Shown here piece after piece: positions 12,421 through 24,539 of a DNA stretch of 64,000 bases. The DNA comes from Epiperipatus broadwayi. Lineage: Eukaryota > Onychophora > Udeonychophora > Euonychophora > Peripatidae. Under the pieces are notes generated by a model. The model was not told where the DNA came from, made no database searches, and saw nothing but the letters and a program-made list of their open reading frames with translations. The stretch lies in assembly GCA_028023455.1 (NCBI GenBank), contig JAQFVV010000518.1:186001-250000 (forward strand). The letters run 5' to 3'. Both the position numbers and the translations under genes were made by a program. Positions within the stretch are counted from its first letter, which is position 1. Each line of letters opens with the position of its first letter.

Positions 12421-12726
12421 TTGCCCACGTGTAAATTTTAAAACCGAGTTAAAGATTATTATAACTGATTTTTTAATTAAATGCACACACGTGGAATTAT
12501 TCCCATTTCTTTTTCCTGTGCCTAATAAGTTTATTTTAAATATTCTTAGTGATGCCTATCTGTGCATCTATATCTGTTAAGTACACATGGGTATTTACAC
12601 AGAAAGATGTATATTTATAAAAATATTAATATTTTGAAATAATTACTAGTAATTAAATTTTTTCCCATTTAAACATTCAACTCTCACGTGATCACCATTT
12701 CTTATGCTTGCTCATAACTATTATTA

Positions 12727-13354
12727 AAACAGGAAAACTCTCCATACAGTAGAACCACTCAGTGCAAACCAGAGTAATCAATGGATACCAGAAGGCTTGT
12801 GCATAAAATTCCTATGTAGTGCCTACTCATACAAGATCCCCAGACTAGTTATTAGCTTGTGGCCTCATCAGTGAGGAGCCTTAAGTCTGAGAGCATTGCA
12901 TCTAAATCTTAGGATCTAATACAACCCTCCAGCAATCACCTTTTATCTCTACTTAACTACAAAACTATGAGAATAAAATTGAAAACAATAATATTTTTAA
13001 TCCAAGCTTATTGGCTTATACAGTCATATAGGTCTCAACTCAGTTCAGTACCCATACATTTTGGTATCTTTGGTTCTTTAATATTACTGTGTTTTCAATT
13101 TTATTTTCATAGTTTTGTAGTTAAGTGGAGATAAAAGGTGGCTGCTGGAGGGTTGCATTAGATCCTAAGATCTAGATGCAGTGCTCCCAGATCCAAGGCT
13201 CCTCACTGATGAAAGCCACAAGCTAAAAGCTAGTCTGGGAATATTGGATGAGTAGGCACTAGATAAGGATATTATGCACAAGCCTTATGGCATCCATTGA
13301 TTACTTTGGCTTGCACTGAGTGGCACTACTGTATGGAGAGATTTTCCTGTTTAA
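12727..13354. repeat. Large foldback family FB1, copy A (~260-bp arms)
   Basis: The arms are 12,727-12,986 and 13,092-13,354, with a spacer of about 105 nt. The outer ends are AGGAAAACTCTCCATACAG and its near-complement. Recognisable arm blocks include CAAGCC/GGCTTG, AATCAATGGAT, GCCTACTCAT, AGACTAG, and CATCAGTGAGGAG with its complement. The same blocks recur at 33.3 and 41.1 kb. Reading the right arm, CACTGATGAAAGCC is followed by AAGCTAAAAGC, a decayed version of the CTGATGA...GAAA core seen more clearly in copy B. No coding capacity. Confidence 0.9.
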
Positions 13355-14782
13355 ATATTCAAATGGCAAGTTTAAATGAACTTTTAGCTATAATGATATA
13401 ATGGCAAATTTATATGATAATCTAGAAAATATTTTTTATCTGTAGAATTTTAACATTTAATTTTTATTTTGCTTTATTATCTACTGAAATAAATTCACTA
13501 ATTTTTATTTGAAAGTAATTGATAATCTATGGTTTTGGCTAATAAATTTTCAACAATCCTTTTCTGATATAAGCAACTTAATCCTAAACAATGGTAAATC
13601 GAGTATTTTACTTGCTCTAAACTTGTAGGACTTCAGTTTTAAAAGGCATATTTAAGAAAGAAAACTATTCAGCTTAGTTGACTTACTCTTTTTTTAATGT
13701 TTTATCAATTAAAAAACTATGATATAATTTAATTTGTTCTTTTATATATATATAAACTTGTTCAAAAAAACACCTTTAACCTGCCAAATTATACTTTTAC
13801 TTTTTTATCTTACTAAATCATCAATCAGAAATTCTTTTCACTATTTATATTCCTCCCCCCCCCTTATGCATGTATATAACAATAATATCTATTTACAGTT
13901 GCACTAAAGTAAATATATTTAATCAAGCATATTTCATATTTGTAAGAACTCCACTCATTTCTTATTCTCACAACTATCCAATAATGTAAAAAAAAAAATC
14001 CAGATTTTACCTCAATCTTCACTCATAAGGTAAATGAGAGATTTAAAACACTTGGATGCCCATATCTATTTTTGAAAAACTGATATTTGTTTTATAACAG
14101 CTAATTACTGAGAATACAAAACATGAAATATTGCTTGATCTTCCTTGAGGACCATGATAAAAGAAAAAAAGTTTAAAAAAAACTTTACCTAATTAATAAA
14201 TAGAAATATAAACCTATAAATGTAATAAAATCTCTATTTAGCATAAGGATTAAGTGTATAAATATATTAAAAAGTCTTTGGATATAGTTGAAACTATGGT
14301 TATATATGAATATTTTAAGCTAATACTACTAATGTAAATTTTGTGTTTTTATTACTGAACATGGATTAGAATTGTATATACACCTTTACTCTGCTTAGCA
14401 ATTGACTATTTAGTGATATTTCACAATAGTGATCATCATCAATTTGTATCCACTACTTTGATTTACAATTGATTTTTCACGTAAACGATCGGGAAAAAAT
14501 AATTTTTTTTTGGCAGCCATCTTGAATTTTGCATCACTGATGATGTCAGAGATAGGTATATTAAATTCATTTTACCCAAAAGCAAAACTATATTATTGTA
14601 ATATGTATACAGGTAATGACTTTGCTGTAATTGTATACACATACAATATTTTATTCATAAAACACTTCAAATATCTATAATTAATGAATCTATAATACTG
14701 TATACATCATATATAGTAACACAGCAAATGTAAATCCACTTTTTTTTAAAAATATGTATATATGTTGTACAATAATATCAAC
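13355..14782. other. AT-rich non-coding stretch
   Basis: A short C-run (13,853-13,863) and scattered TA tracts are present. No gene or repeat family was recognised. Confidence 0.5.
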
Positions 14783-15007
14783 AAATTAAAAATCCTTCTT
14801 CTTTTTCTTTTCAAAAACTTTATTTTCTTATCTCAATACTGAACATATACAGTATATATATTTATATAATACAAAACTCCAATGTTTCAACATTAAGAAA
14901 GAGTAATAAAATATAGCAGTGGAAGAGAGATATCCTTGAAAATAACTGTATGAAGATAAACAGTTGAAACATTGGAGTTTTGTATTATATAAATACTGTA
15001 TATACAG

Positions 15008-15058
<51 letters not shown>

Positions 15059-15121
15059 TCAGTATTGAAATAAGAAAATAAAGTTTTTGAAAAGAAAAAG
15101 GAGAAGGATTTTTAATTTGTT
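14783..15121. repeat. Foldback element interrupted by TA/TG microsatellite
   Basis: The left arm (14,783-14,893) starts AAATTAAAAATCCTTCTTC and the right arm (14,962-15,121) ends GAAGGATTTTTAATTTG. ACTCCAATGTTTCAAC pairs with GTTGAAACATTGGAGT at the inner ends. The right arm is longer because a (TA)n(TG)n tract of about 50 bp (15,008-15,058) has expanded inside it where the left arm has only a short TA tract. Confidence 0.85.
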
Positions 15122-15137
15122 TATAATACTGAATACA

Positions 15138-15226
15138 TATAAGTGTTGAATGTCTTTAGAAAAATTAAACTTTATTTAAATTATTTAAATAAAGTTTATT
15201 TTTTCTAAAGACATTCAACACTTATA
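15138..15226. repeat. Short near-perfect palindrome
   Basis: ATATAAGTGTTGAATGTCTT (15,138 onward) is mirrored by AAGACATTCAACACTTATAT, ending at 15,226. The centre is an ATTTAAATTATTTAAAT palindrome with essentially no loop. It lies 16 bp after the preceding foldback, so two hairpins are stacked. Confidence 0.85.
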
Positions 15227-17380
15227 TTAGATGATGAAATACTCCAATATATAAATACAGTACAGGACAACTAAAATACCTCATCACAAACTTTCAGGAA
15301 AACACTAAATATGAATATTAAACTGCATGAGTGTGTTTCTTAAGTACGATATATTATTTTTAGAACACCTGAATAATTCTGTAAAAATAGTTATTGATTT
15401 TGCAACTTCATTAATAAACATGTTGTTTACACTCAAGATGTTTCAAATCAAAAGAAAAACAACATTTTAAAATGCAAATGTCAAATTAGAAAAGTTTAAA
15501 AAGAAAAAACAGATTGCATTTAATTAATAATCTTTCTACTGAAATGGGGGGTGGGGGGGGTGGAGGCACTATTACATTACTAAAAATATACAGTAAGAAA
15601 AATAAACCTAGCAGTATGTTTTAGAAAATTAGAAGTTAGATTTTTTACTTTTAAAATAAGTTGATTTTTTTTTTCTTTACGATAAGCATTAAGCATTTTG
15701 TTACTGTGGAAGAATATAAAATCTTTTAAATTCAAATTTAGTTTCACTTTCTCTTTCGTTTTGCTGTTCTGTACTTTTTAAAGTGAAAATATACATTTTT
15801 TTTTCCTAGTGATATAAAACTTTTCTTTTTAGATACCATATTTAGTCATCATTGTCATGAAAAAAATCAAGAAAATCTTTGAGCTTGGAAACCAATGTTG
15901 ATATTTTATGTCGACTGGAACCAACCAATTTTTTTCTCATAGACCCCATTATAATTACGTATTTTGTATATGATATTCTTGCTTAACGATGAGTTTTGGA
16001 AGACCAATTGCCATTGCTAAGCAGGGTAAAGGTGTATATATATTGTAATGGTAGAGTCCTTATCAGAAATCGAGGTGGTCACTCTAACTATAGTCAGACT
16101 TAGAGTACTTGTATAAAATACCATGGATGAAATGATGTAATTATAATCAAAAATTGAACCCATATTAAATAAGATAATTTTAAATCAAATCATTCAATAC
16201 CAATGCAACCTAGATTAATTCATCCAATCTACACCTCTGTTGATGGTTTCATTATGTTCGAAATTCAAACTCAGAGCAGATATAGCATTTGACTCTCTTC
16301 AGGCATTACTATCAACACACTATAGTAGAAATCAATTCAATAAATTGTTCTATAAATAATTTATTTATAATATTAAGATGTGTGATAGTATGTGCATGCA
16401 TCAATATTTTGTTTGATAAAATAACTAAATAAATCAAATAAATAAAAGACTTCCTTGAATTTAAAAATCAACTTTAATATGTTTATTAATGAGTAACAAT
16501 AAAAGTAAAAAATAAAAAATTTATTATACACATGCTTGCTTATATTTCTATTATTTATAACATTAAGTTAATAATTACCCCCATATTACCATAATAACAC
16601 AAATACATTTTAATAATTTATAAAACAATAAATAAAAATTAAAAATTTCAAAATTATAATATAACTAACTAATTAACTAAGTATTCATTCAAAATTATGT
16701 GTATCAAAAAATGATTCACCTTACAAAATTCTTTTAAAGTAATATTAGTATTATAAACAAATCCCTTCTTGTATAAGCCATATTATAAAATAAAAAAATT
16801 CATGCAAAGAAGTTAATCTTTCACATAAAAATTATAACAAGTATTACTATGTTAATTAAAATTAGTAATAAACAAAATTCTATTCTGCCATGTATAGATT
16901 CAATTTGGAGAATAACAAATTCTTACCTCTAGATTGATTTAGTCTTAAATTTACCTTGGTCAATGTCACTTATTTTTTTAAATGGAAGCCCTAAATTTTA
17001 TTTAAAAAATAAAATTTAAAAAGGTGTTTATTATAATGATTTTCTATTTCTCTTCACCTAGATAATTTTCTGGAATGAAGTACTCCTAGCATAAATGATT
17101 TTTGAAAACAAAGAAAAGAAAATTTAGATGTCAAAAGTATAAAGCACACAAATATAATCTGAGATGTTGAATTGTATAGTATTGTCATATTCTTTTCCAT
17201 GATGTGGTGAAGAATATTCTTTAATAATAAAGTTCCATGTTCTTTGTTCATCAATCATCACAGAGGCAATCAAGATATTCTGTTGTTTTAGATTCCTTAT
17301 ATTATGTGTAGTTGGCATCTTCTCCATATTTCTTCACTACCAATTAACTTATCATTGAAAATTATATTGATGAAATACAT

Positions 17381-17412
<32 letters not shown>

Positions 17413-18093
17413 TCCACATTGTGTAGAAAATATAATTACATTTTTAGTTAAAACATTAGCATTTCAACCCATGACAAGTGGTATTTAGCTACAATACATT
17501 TTAAATAATTTTATACCTTTTTAAAATATTTAATTTCAATTTAATTAAATATTCTGAAGAAATTTATTTTCATTAGAATTTTTTTTTAGAATAATTTTCT
17601 ACATTTCTATGATTTATAAATGAAAATATGTAGGTAATTACATTTTTAAACATAAACAATGAAATTCAGGAATAATTTATCTATTTCTTTTATTGAGTGA
17701 ATCTAGAGTTCTTTTAAAATAAAATTTCTATTTCAAAGGAAATTCTTTAAAGTTATTAATCCATTTTTTTATATGTTTATATTTTGAATATATTAGAACA
17801 AACAAGTGAAGTGGTTAGTTCTTTAGCAAAGATAGGATTAAATTATTAAAAATTTGATTTGTTTTTTATACTGGAATCAACTTTCGGTAGTATATACATT
17901 TGCTCTTTATGATTTTATATTTTCCTATTGTTGAAATAATTATAATATATAATTGGATTCTAAATTCTATTTCTTTTTTTTAGTTGCTTAGATATAACAT
18001 TGACCTGAGTTTATCTTCCTGTCTATGTCTTGATTAATAAAATTCAATTAGTATAAACAATATATATATATATGATCAATAGATGCTTACCAA
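15227..18093. other. Long AT-rich non-coding stretch
   Basis: It contains a G-run (15,546-15,560), a CA/TA microsatellite (17,380-17,411) and only short AT-codon open frames. No gene or element was recognised. Confidence 0.5.
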
Positions 18094-18700
18094 ACAAACA
18101 ATTAATACATACAACAAATTACTACCTCTTTCATTTTCTCACCTCCAGATCATGATTTCTTTTGCTTTCAGTAAGATAGAGTATAGAACTAGGTCTAAAG
18201 ACTGACTCCAGCGTTATAAATTATACAGTTTCCGTGAATTTTTCAGATGAAATCTCAAACTCACCTACAACTAGATATCTATATCTGATCTCATTCATTT
18301 CACCACATAGCAAATCTCTCAATATATATCATTCAGAAAACTTTAAAACATTTATGAAAAATAAAACAAGTTAACTACTGCTACCTTTTATTTAGACAAT
18401 AATTCTTTACCAAAACCCCAAACAATTAATATTTTTACATAACCAGACAGATACTACCTCTTTCATTTTGCTCACCTCCAGATCACTGATTTCAACTGTT
18501 TGTTTCCAGTAAGATAAGCTATAGATAGGTCTAGACCTCTCTAAATTATACAGTTTCAATTTTCAGACTGAATTTAACTCACCTAACTAGATACTATGCT
18601 GATCTCAGTTCAGTTTCACCACACAACTTCAATATATATCATTCAAAAAACTTTAAAGTACATATATAAAAATAAAAATAGTTAGTCAGTAACCTCTATC
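18094..18700 (+). repeat. Diverged tandem duplication (~320-bp unit)
   Basis: Copy 1 (18,094-18,393) and copy 2 (18,418-18,700) share ordered blocks: CAAACAATTAAT, ACTACCTCTTTCATTTT, CTCACCTCCAGATCA, AGTAAGATA, AGGTCTA, AAATTATACAGTTTC, TTTCACCACA and CAATATATATCATTCA. They differ by substitutions and small deletions. Not coding. The unit is an unclassified repeat. Confidence 0.75.
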
Positions 18701-18701
18701 A

Positions 18702-18733
<32 letters not shown>
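18701..18733. repeat. (TA)n microsatellite
   Basis: A pure TA tract of about 33 bp flanked by the mirror ACTTATAT/ATATAAGT. Confidence 0.9.
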
Positions 18734-18735
<2 letters not shown>

Positions 18736-19704
18736 TGAATATAATAAAATAATCATTTTAATGTCTTTCTAACTTGAGATTTTAAGACTAGAGTTAATTT
18801 AGGTATATATCTATCTATCAAAACTAGTAAGCTTACTAATTATAAACTTACATTTGTATTTTTTATTTATTTATGTTTTGATATTACATTTGGTTATGTT
18901 ATGTTAATAGGATTGTAAGTAACCATTACAATTTCCCTTCCATAAAAGGTTTAATTTTTTTATTATAATACGAAAATTTTAACACTTTAATTGGATAAAT
19001 GTGTTATAATTATGAACAGATTGTTTCATATTGGAAAATAATGTATGAGCAACTTTGATGGTCTATATATAGATATATATAATTTATATAGGAAAAATAA
19101 AATGCACACATTCATAAGTTACTTACATGAATACTAAATAAGTCTAAAATGATTAAGATATGAATTAAATAGGTAATAATGTTAAATAAACAGATCTACT
19201 TAATTCGATTATTTAATTTATTTTTGATTTTGACAAAATCTAAATTATTAATCTGACAATAAACAAACACTACTTTATAGAAATGAATACATAATTATAA
19301 AAGTTAATTTCAGTATTTTTTATTTTAAAAAAACAAAGAAAAAATAATTAAAAAATTAATTGTATCTGTTAATCAAAAGAAAAGCCATATTGTTTTAATG
19401 AATGTAAGATAAAGAAAAATAAGTATTATAGTTATAATCTTACTTTTATTAATTAAAAGTAAAAATTACTAAATATTAATCTGGATGCAGATTAATTTGG
19501 ACATACTTTATGTATATGGCTATAAATTCTGAGATTCATTTTAACTTAAAAATGTACTAAGACAAAAGAAATCTGTTGTTAATAATTTTTAATTCTTGTG
19601 AAATTTTGAAACTTTTTAAATGTTAATGCTATCAGAGTTCTGATTTACCTGAAATTTAAATATTATACAATTTAAATATGAATTAAAAAGTGTGAGAAGT
19701 TGAA

Positions 19705-20997
19705 TTGTCTTCTCCAATTGACAAAGGGTTATTTGTGAGGCTAGTTATATATAAAGCTGATATCCATTTATATAGAAGCATGGTGAAGAGGAATATGTAT
19801 CAGTCTGTTAATAGGTTAAGCAGTATTGATGTTCTTTTGTCTGTATTGATTAAGAAAAGTTCTTTATCAAAAAATAAAATTAAGGTAATTAAAGATTTGC
19901 TTTTGTTATTGGAAGATTCTATGTATTTTACTTATAAAGGTAATTTTTATAAGATTAAGGAAGGGTGGATAATAGGTTATATTATTTCTCCTTTAATATG
20001 TTCAGTTTATATTAGTTTTATGGAAGAGGAAATTATTATTAAAAAGAATTGTTTATATGTAAAATTATTTGTCAGATATGTTGATGATTGTTTATTTGTT
20101 GTTGAGAATGGTAAATTGAAGGAATTTGTAAATGAGTTTAATTGTTTTGATCCTTCTATAAAATTTGTGTTAGAAGGAGGGGGGTTAGATTTTGGTAAGT
20201 TAAAATTTTTAGATCTTTTGGTGATTAGAAATATAGAAACTAATTGTTTATTGTGCAGTCATTTAGTTAAAAGTAAAGAATTAAGATCTATAATTAAACC
20301 TGATAGCTATCAGTCTGTATCTCATAAAGTAGCTGCTTTAAGGAATTATTGTCATAGGAATATTAAATTAAATAATTCTAGTTGGGTAGCTTTGTTTCAG
20401 AAATATCAATTTTATAAAGATTATTTAAGTGTTGGATACTCTGATAAATTTGTTAAAAGTATTTTATTTAATAGTAATATTTGTAAGGATGTAAAGGTTA
20501 AAGAAAAATATGATTTTATTTCTTTGCCATTTAAATTGTCTTCTTATAAAATTGTGTGTAGAAATAGTAAATTGTTTGGAAATAAGAAAATTGCTTGGAA
20601 AAGGGGTGTTACATTGAATAATTTATTGAATAATACAAAGGAAGTTTTTGATAGAAAGACTATTCCTGGTGTGGTATATTTTATTCCTTGTTTATTTTGT
20701 AAGAAGGTTTACATAGGTCAGAGTAGTTTGAGTTTAAATGAAAGAGTAAAGGTTCATAAAAGTAGAGTTAAAAATAGATATCTTAGTTCTGCTTTGTATG
20801 TCCATGAAAAAGATACAGGCCACACTATTGATTTTGATGAAGCTAAGGTTGTCTTCTTTGAGAGAAATGAAATCAAAAGAAGAATTAAAGAGTCTTTATT
20901 ATTGAAAATTTATGATTCTGAAGCAATTAACTTATTTAAGAGTTCTTTTAATATTAAGGGTGGATGGGAAGTGAATGGATTTGTGGGTAGTTTTTAA
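19705..20997 (+). CDS. Penelope-like RT/GIY-YIG protein, 5'-truncated
   Basis: The frame is 430 codons and opens right after an in-frame TGA at 19,693. No ATG occurs until about codon 26, so the natural N-terminus is lost. Counting from 19,705: a motif-B-like GYIISPL near residue 91; RT motif C RYVDD at 124-128; the GIY-YIG module with GVVY (322-325) and VYIG (335-338), then NERV with Arg347; and a candidate catalytic Glu at about 396. C329, C332, H367 and H373 fit the CCHH zinc finger known from Penelope/Poseidon-type nucleases. RT motif A, with its first catalytic Asp, is not visible, so this copy should not be able to reverse transcribe. The absence of stops over 430 codons in AT-rich DNA implies a fairly recent insertion. 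Thr/Ile/Leu/Lys-rich codon usage matches the local AT bias. Confidence 0.8.
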   Translation: MSSPIDKGLFVRLVIYKADIHLYRSMVKRNMYQSVNRLSSIDVLLSVLIKKSSLSKNKIKVIKDLLLLLEDSMYFTYKGNFYKIKEGWIIGYIISPLICSVYISFMEEEIIIKKNCLYVKLFVRYVDDCLFVVENGKLKEFVNEFNCFDPSIKFVLEGGGLDFGKLKFLDLLVIRNIETNCLLCSHLVKSKELRSIIKPDSYQSVSHKVAALRNYCHRNIKLNNSSWVALFQKYQFYKDYLSVGYSDKFVKSILFNSNICKDVKVKEKYDFISLPFKLSSYKIVCRNSKLFGNKKIAWKRGVTLNNLLNNTKEVFDRKTIPGVVYFIPCLFCKKVYIGQSSLSLNERVKVHKSRVKNRYLSSALYVHEKDTGHTIDFDEAKVVFFERNEIKRRIKESLLLKIYDSEAINLFKSSFNIKGGWEVNGFVGSF

Positions 20998-21035
20998 TAG
21001 TATATATAATGTGTGTTTTTTTATTATTTCTTTAC

Positions 21036-21068
21036 ACTTGAGAAGTCTGCTTGTAGCAGTGAAACCTT
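21036..21068 (+). ncRNA. Degenerate hammerhead-like hairpin in PLE 3' flank
   Basis: CTTGAGAAGTCTGC, loop TTGTA, then GCAGTGAAACC: a CTGC/GCAG stem bracketed by a CUGANGA-like and a GAAA box. It lies about 40 nt after the PLE stop codon. PLEs are known to carry hammerhead ribozymes. The first box is imperfect here, so activity is doubtful. Regulatory-hairpin or chance explanations remain. Confidence 0.3.
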
Positions 21069-21344
21069 AGGTTGTGTTTTAATATTATTTTTATTCTGGT
21101 CTGGTTTAATTTTAGATTTGGGGTAGTTTTGATTTTATATTGACTAGTTTAGCTTTATGCTTGTAATGTTTATATAAAAGCATAGATGAAATAAATTTAC
21201 TGTTGAAAAACTTATCAGTAGTATCCATATATAGCAGACATTTTACTTAAAATTCTTTATTATTTTGAATTTAAGCTAGATTTTTAATTAAAAATTTGAA
21301 GATATAGAAAAAAGAGTGTGATTTAAATATGAAGGAAACATTTT

Positions 21345-21740
21345 ATTATCTTATTTCTGCCAATCTCACATTTCCTAATGATCATGTCTTTGCTTTACAC
21401 TTTAAGCATGCTCATAGTATTATGATCATAGATAACAGTTTATCTATGATTACCTGTTTGCACTTTTCTAAGTAATTCTAGTTGCTGTTTGATAGTAGCT
21501 GTGTAGAATAGCAATATAGCTGACTGTATTTTAATTTTGTTTTTTTGTTACCCATACTAATTCAAAGCTAATATTTTAAGATGTTTTTTCTGCCAATTTC
21601 ACTTTACCCAACCATCATGTCTTTGTTTTACACTCTAACTCATGCATGCATGTAGTATTACAATCATTGATAGCAGCTGTGTAAAATCATGTGGTATTTG
21701 GATGTATTTTAATTTTGAATTTTATTACCCATAGTCACTA
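21345..21740 (+). repeat. Diverged tandem duplication (~200-bp unit)
   Basis: Two units, about 21,345-21,540 and 21,575-21,740, share TTTCTGCCAAT, ATCATGTCTTTG, TTTACACT, GCATGC or GCATG, GTAGTATTA or ATAGTATTA, ATAGCAG or ATAACAG, GTAGCTGTGTA or GCAGCTGTGTA, and TGTATTTTAATTTTG, in the same order. It lies just downstream of the Penelope element. No coding capacity. Confidence 0.65.
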
Positions 21741-23214
21741 CTGATGAAGAAATGGACTACATATGATTCTGAATTTTTAAAAAAATTATATTAGTTCCTA
21801 TTTAGGTAAATAAAAATGCTTCTTATTTTTAATAGTGTATCAATTATAAAATCATTTTTAAATTTTATTTTCAATTTTTCAAGCTTAAAATCCTACTGGG
21901 CTTAAATTTGAAAATGGCTTATATTTGAAGTAATATGGTATTAATTCTAATTAAAATAAAACATATTTTGAATAAAGATGCTCATGGAATAAATTTGGAA
22001 AAAAATAAAATTTATTGAAGAAAATAAAACAATTACCCTCCTCCCTCAAAAAAAAAAAAAAATGTTAAATATGATTGCTTTTTTTCAAATTTTGTGTAAA
22101 CTTTTTATAAATTGATTTGTTTATAATTACACAAATATAATGGTGATCAAAATGTGTTTACTTCCAAAATAATTTTATATTAGATTATAAATGAAAATCT
22201 GCATTTTAAAATAATAACCAATACACCTACATTATATATAAGCATATATTTCAAAGAAATTATTTTCATAAAAGAATAAATTAGCCTCTTCTTGAAAGAA
22301 AAATAATAATTAAATAATTGACAAATTTATAATCTTATAAAATCCATGTGTGTGGATAGGTATTCATATCTAAGTCAACATATCTTTTGAATGAAAATAA
22401 AGAAAAAGAATTATATATTATCAAAACAATTTAGCTTATAATTTAAAGAGAAAGTATAATTAATAATAGATATTTTTGCTTTAGATATGCATATGTTTGA
22501 GCATAGAGAGATATGGATCCTATCTAGACCAGTTTACAATTTATAGATATAAAAGAATAATATTACCTATAATTAAAAAGCAATTTAAAATTAATGATTG
22601 AAATATGATTATATTACTAAATGCACAAGTGCATGTGTGATTTATTTAAATGCACTTATTATATATAAAGTAGAATTTCATCAATATTATTACATTTAGT
22701 ATATTATTTTTTATACATTTATAAGATATATTCAATGTGATATTTAAAATAACTCAGATTTAGATATTCTATTATTGTTGCCTTGAAGACTATTTATGTT
22801 AGATTTATTCCTATTTATATTATTTGTTAATTAATAAAATGATTAATTATTATAATATATTGTACCACTAGTGAATATATATATATATATATGTTGCCAG
22901 GCATACATATATAGCTTGTGTTACATGTTTTTCATTTAAAAATAAATGATCAGATTTATTAAAAAAGAAAGTATAATATGTCTTAGAGTAGTTTTCTTTT
23001 GGTTTCAATTTTTAAAATGCTACTTTTTTTAATAATAAAAAGCTTTATTAACAAAATAAATATTTACAATTTGTACAAGTAATTAAACAAATATTAAATT
23101 TAAATTACAGATGTATATACCAAAACCCAAAGAATTTGATATATTCCACATTTAAGATGAGAAGGTTCTATGCTATTAAATAGTTATCTTCAACTCAAAG
23201 GGGTTGTGCTGTAT
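21741..23214. other. AT-rich non-coding stretch
   Basis: It contains a poly-A run (22,048-22,061) and a TA tract (22,875-22,893). No gene or recognised repeat. Confidence 0.5.
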
Positions 23215-23462
23215 CAGTGATCCAGGAGAAGTATTTAAACACATTTAGCAAGTGCTGACTGGGCCGCAATAACCCAAATCAGTGAAACATGTGGCAAAAT
23301 GTTTGGTTAGCCTGGGGCAAAAGGAATTCAGAGGAATTGACCATTCACTCAAGCCAAACATATATCTGGTAATGTCACATAGAGTCAATCTGGGGCCAAC
23401 CCAGATTCGATCCATCATCTTCCTTGGCAAGTATCTCAGACATTGGTTGAATTTTGTAAAAT
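23215..23462 (-). repeat. SINE-like GC-rich island with B-box-like motif
   Basis: This island is markedly GC-richer than its flanks. On the minus strand AACCAATGTCTGAGATACTT is followed by GATGGATCGAATCTGGG, resembling a Pol III B box (GGWTCGAATCT). Both strands are open for 60-75 codons, but the frames overlap each other and match nothing I know, which is more typical of a SINE than of a gene. Confidence 0.45.
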
Positions 23463-23879
23463 AAAATTGCATTATTATATATGTTTTTTTTTTTTAAAAA
23501 AAAAAGAGAATGAGGTGGGGGGAAATCTAAATTACAAATAGAAAAAGATTTTAAAACTTTTTTTTCTCTCTCCTTTTAAAAGAATAAATAAATAAGTATA
23601 GAAAGCTAAAATTAAATTTGGTTTGTAAAATAAAACTTTCAAAAATGTAATTAATTAGTTTATAAAATTTCTGATTGATAATAAAATCAAAATCAATAGT
23701 TGAATTATGTAAAGAAGACCATGCACACTATCTTATTGAAGTATTAGGTTAATCTAAGTAAAAGATTAGATTAAAATGAAATTTAAAAATTAATTAAGGA
23801 AATGTGAAAAATAATTAAAAAATAGATTTAAGTGTGATAAACATTAAAAACTGTGAAAAACAACTAGAAAGAAAAAAGT
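23463..23879. other. AT-rich non-coding stretch
   Basis: Poly-T/poly-A palindromic run at 23,485-23,507 followed by AT-rich sequence. Nothing recognised. Confidence 0.5.
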
Positions 23880-24370
23880 AGATAAAGAGCTACTTGGCTA
23901 GTGTTCTTCAGTTGGGCTTGTGATATACAGTCAGGATTGATATTAGTGTTATCACTATTCAATCTGACTTTCAATCTGTAAATCAGTACAGACAGAATAC
24001 ATAATCCATCATCCAAATATTTGGAAACTGTAAATGCAGTAGTATGCCAGTCATTATTGCTGTGGTCAATATTAATGGAGAGGCCACATAAGCCATATGA
24101 GTATCTGATAGGGCTTCATGCCCTAAGGTCTCAGCCATCAACTATCTCTCCTGAATCAGTACCTGAAACCAATGCCAAGATTATAAAATAGAAGCTGGCG
24201 CATACCCCCTCCCTCACTCTCTATTTGACATAAACCTGGAAGAAAAGCCATGAAACCATCAATGGAGAAACAGAAAGCCAACCAGTTGGAAAATAAAACA
24301 AAGGAAGACCTAGGTAAAGATACGGATCACAGTCTAGACTCTATTTTAAATGAAATGAACTTTCATGAAG
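23880..24370 (+). pseudogene. Decayed retroelement fragment with GRPR-type tail
   Basis: A GC-richer block whose distal end (about 24,205-24,345) translates, with stops, to a tail containing WKKSHETINGE and NKGRPR. This resembles the GKRxxGRPRxRY tails found at the C-termini of several LINE families. An AGGGCTTCATGCCCT hairpin lies at 24,109-24,123. Upstream of that no domain is recognisable. The identification rests on a short motif, so confidence is low. Confidence 0.3.
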
Positions 24371-24539
24371 GCCTATTATAACTATAGCCTAAAGTAATCA
24401 TTTAAAATTTTCTTATGTAAAATTTATTGTTATATTATGTTAAATATATGTTGTGTGTAATTATGTAATGTTTGCTTAATTGTTATTTGTCTCTTTTTTC
24501 TCACTCTATTTCTCTCTTGTCATTGCATCACTATTATTT

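Larger units (their letters stand above)
19696..21210 (+). mobile_element. 5'-truncated Penelope-like retroelement
   Basis: The coding frame (19,696-20,997) combines an RT-like C-terminal half with a GIY-YIG nuclease, the diagnostic architecture of EN-positive Penelope-like elements (PLEs). Its 3' flank to about 21,210 is T-rich and ends in ATAAAAGCATAG...AAATAAA. It contains a short hairpin with a GAAA tail (21,036-21,068) in the place where PLE copies often carry hammerhead motifs. The 5' part, including RT fingers and motif A, is missing, as expected for a truncated insertion. Boundaries and target duplication were not resolved. Confidence 0.8.

Noticed and set aside
23245-23472. Overlapping frames on both strands in a GC-rich island
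   Set aside because: Mutually overlapping, no recognised domain, with a Pol III B-box-like motif; treated as a SINE-like repeat.
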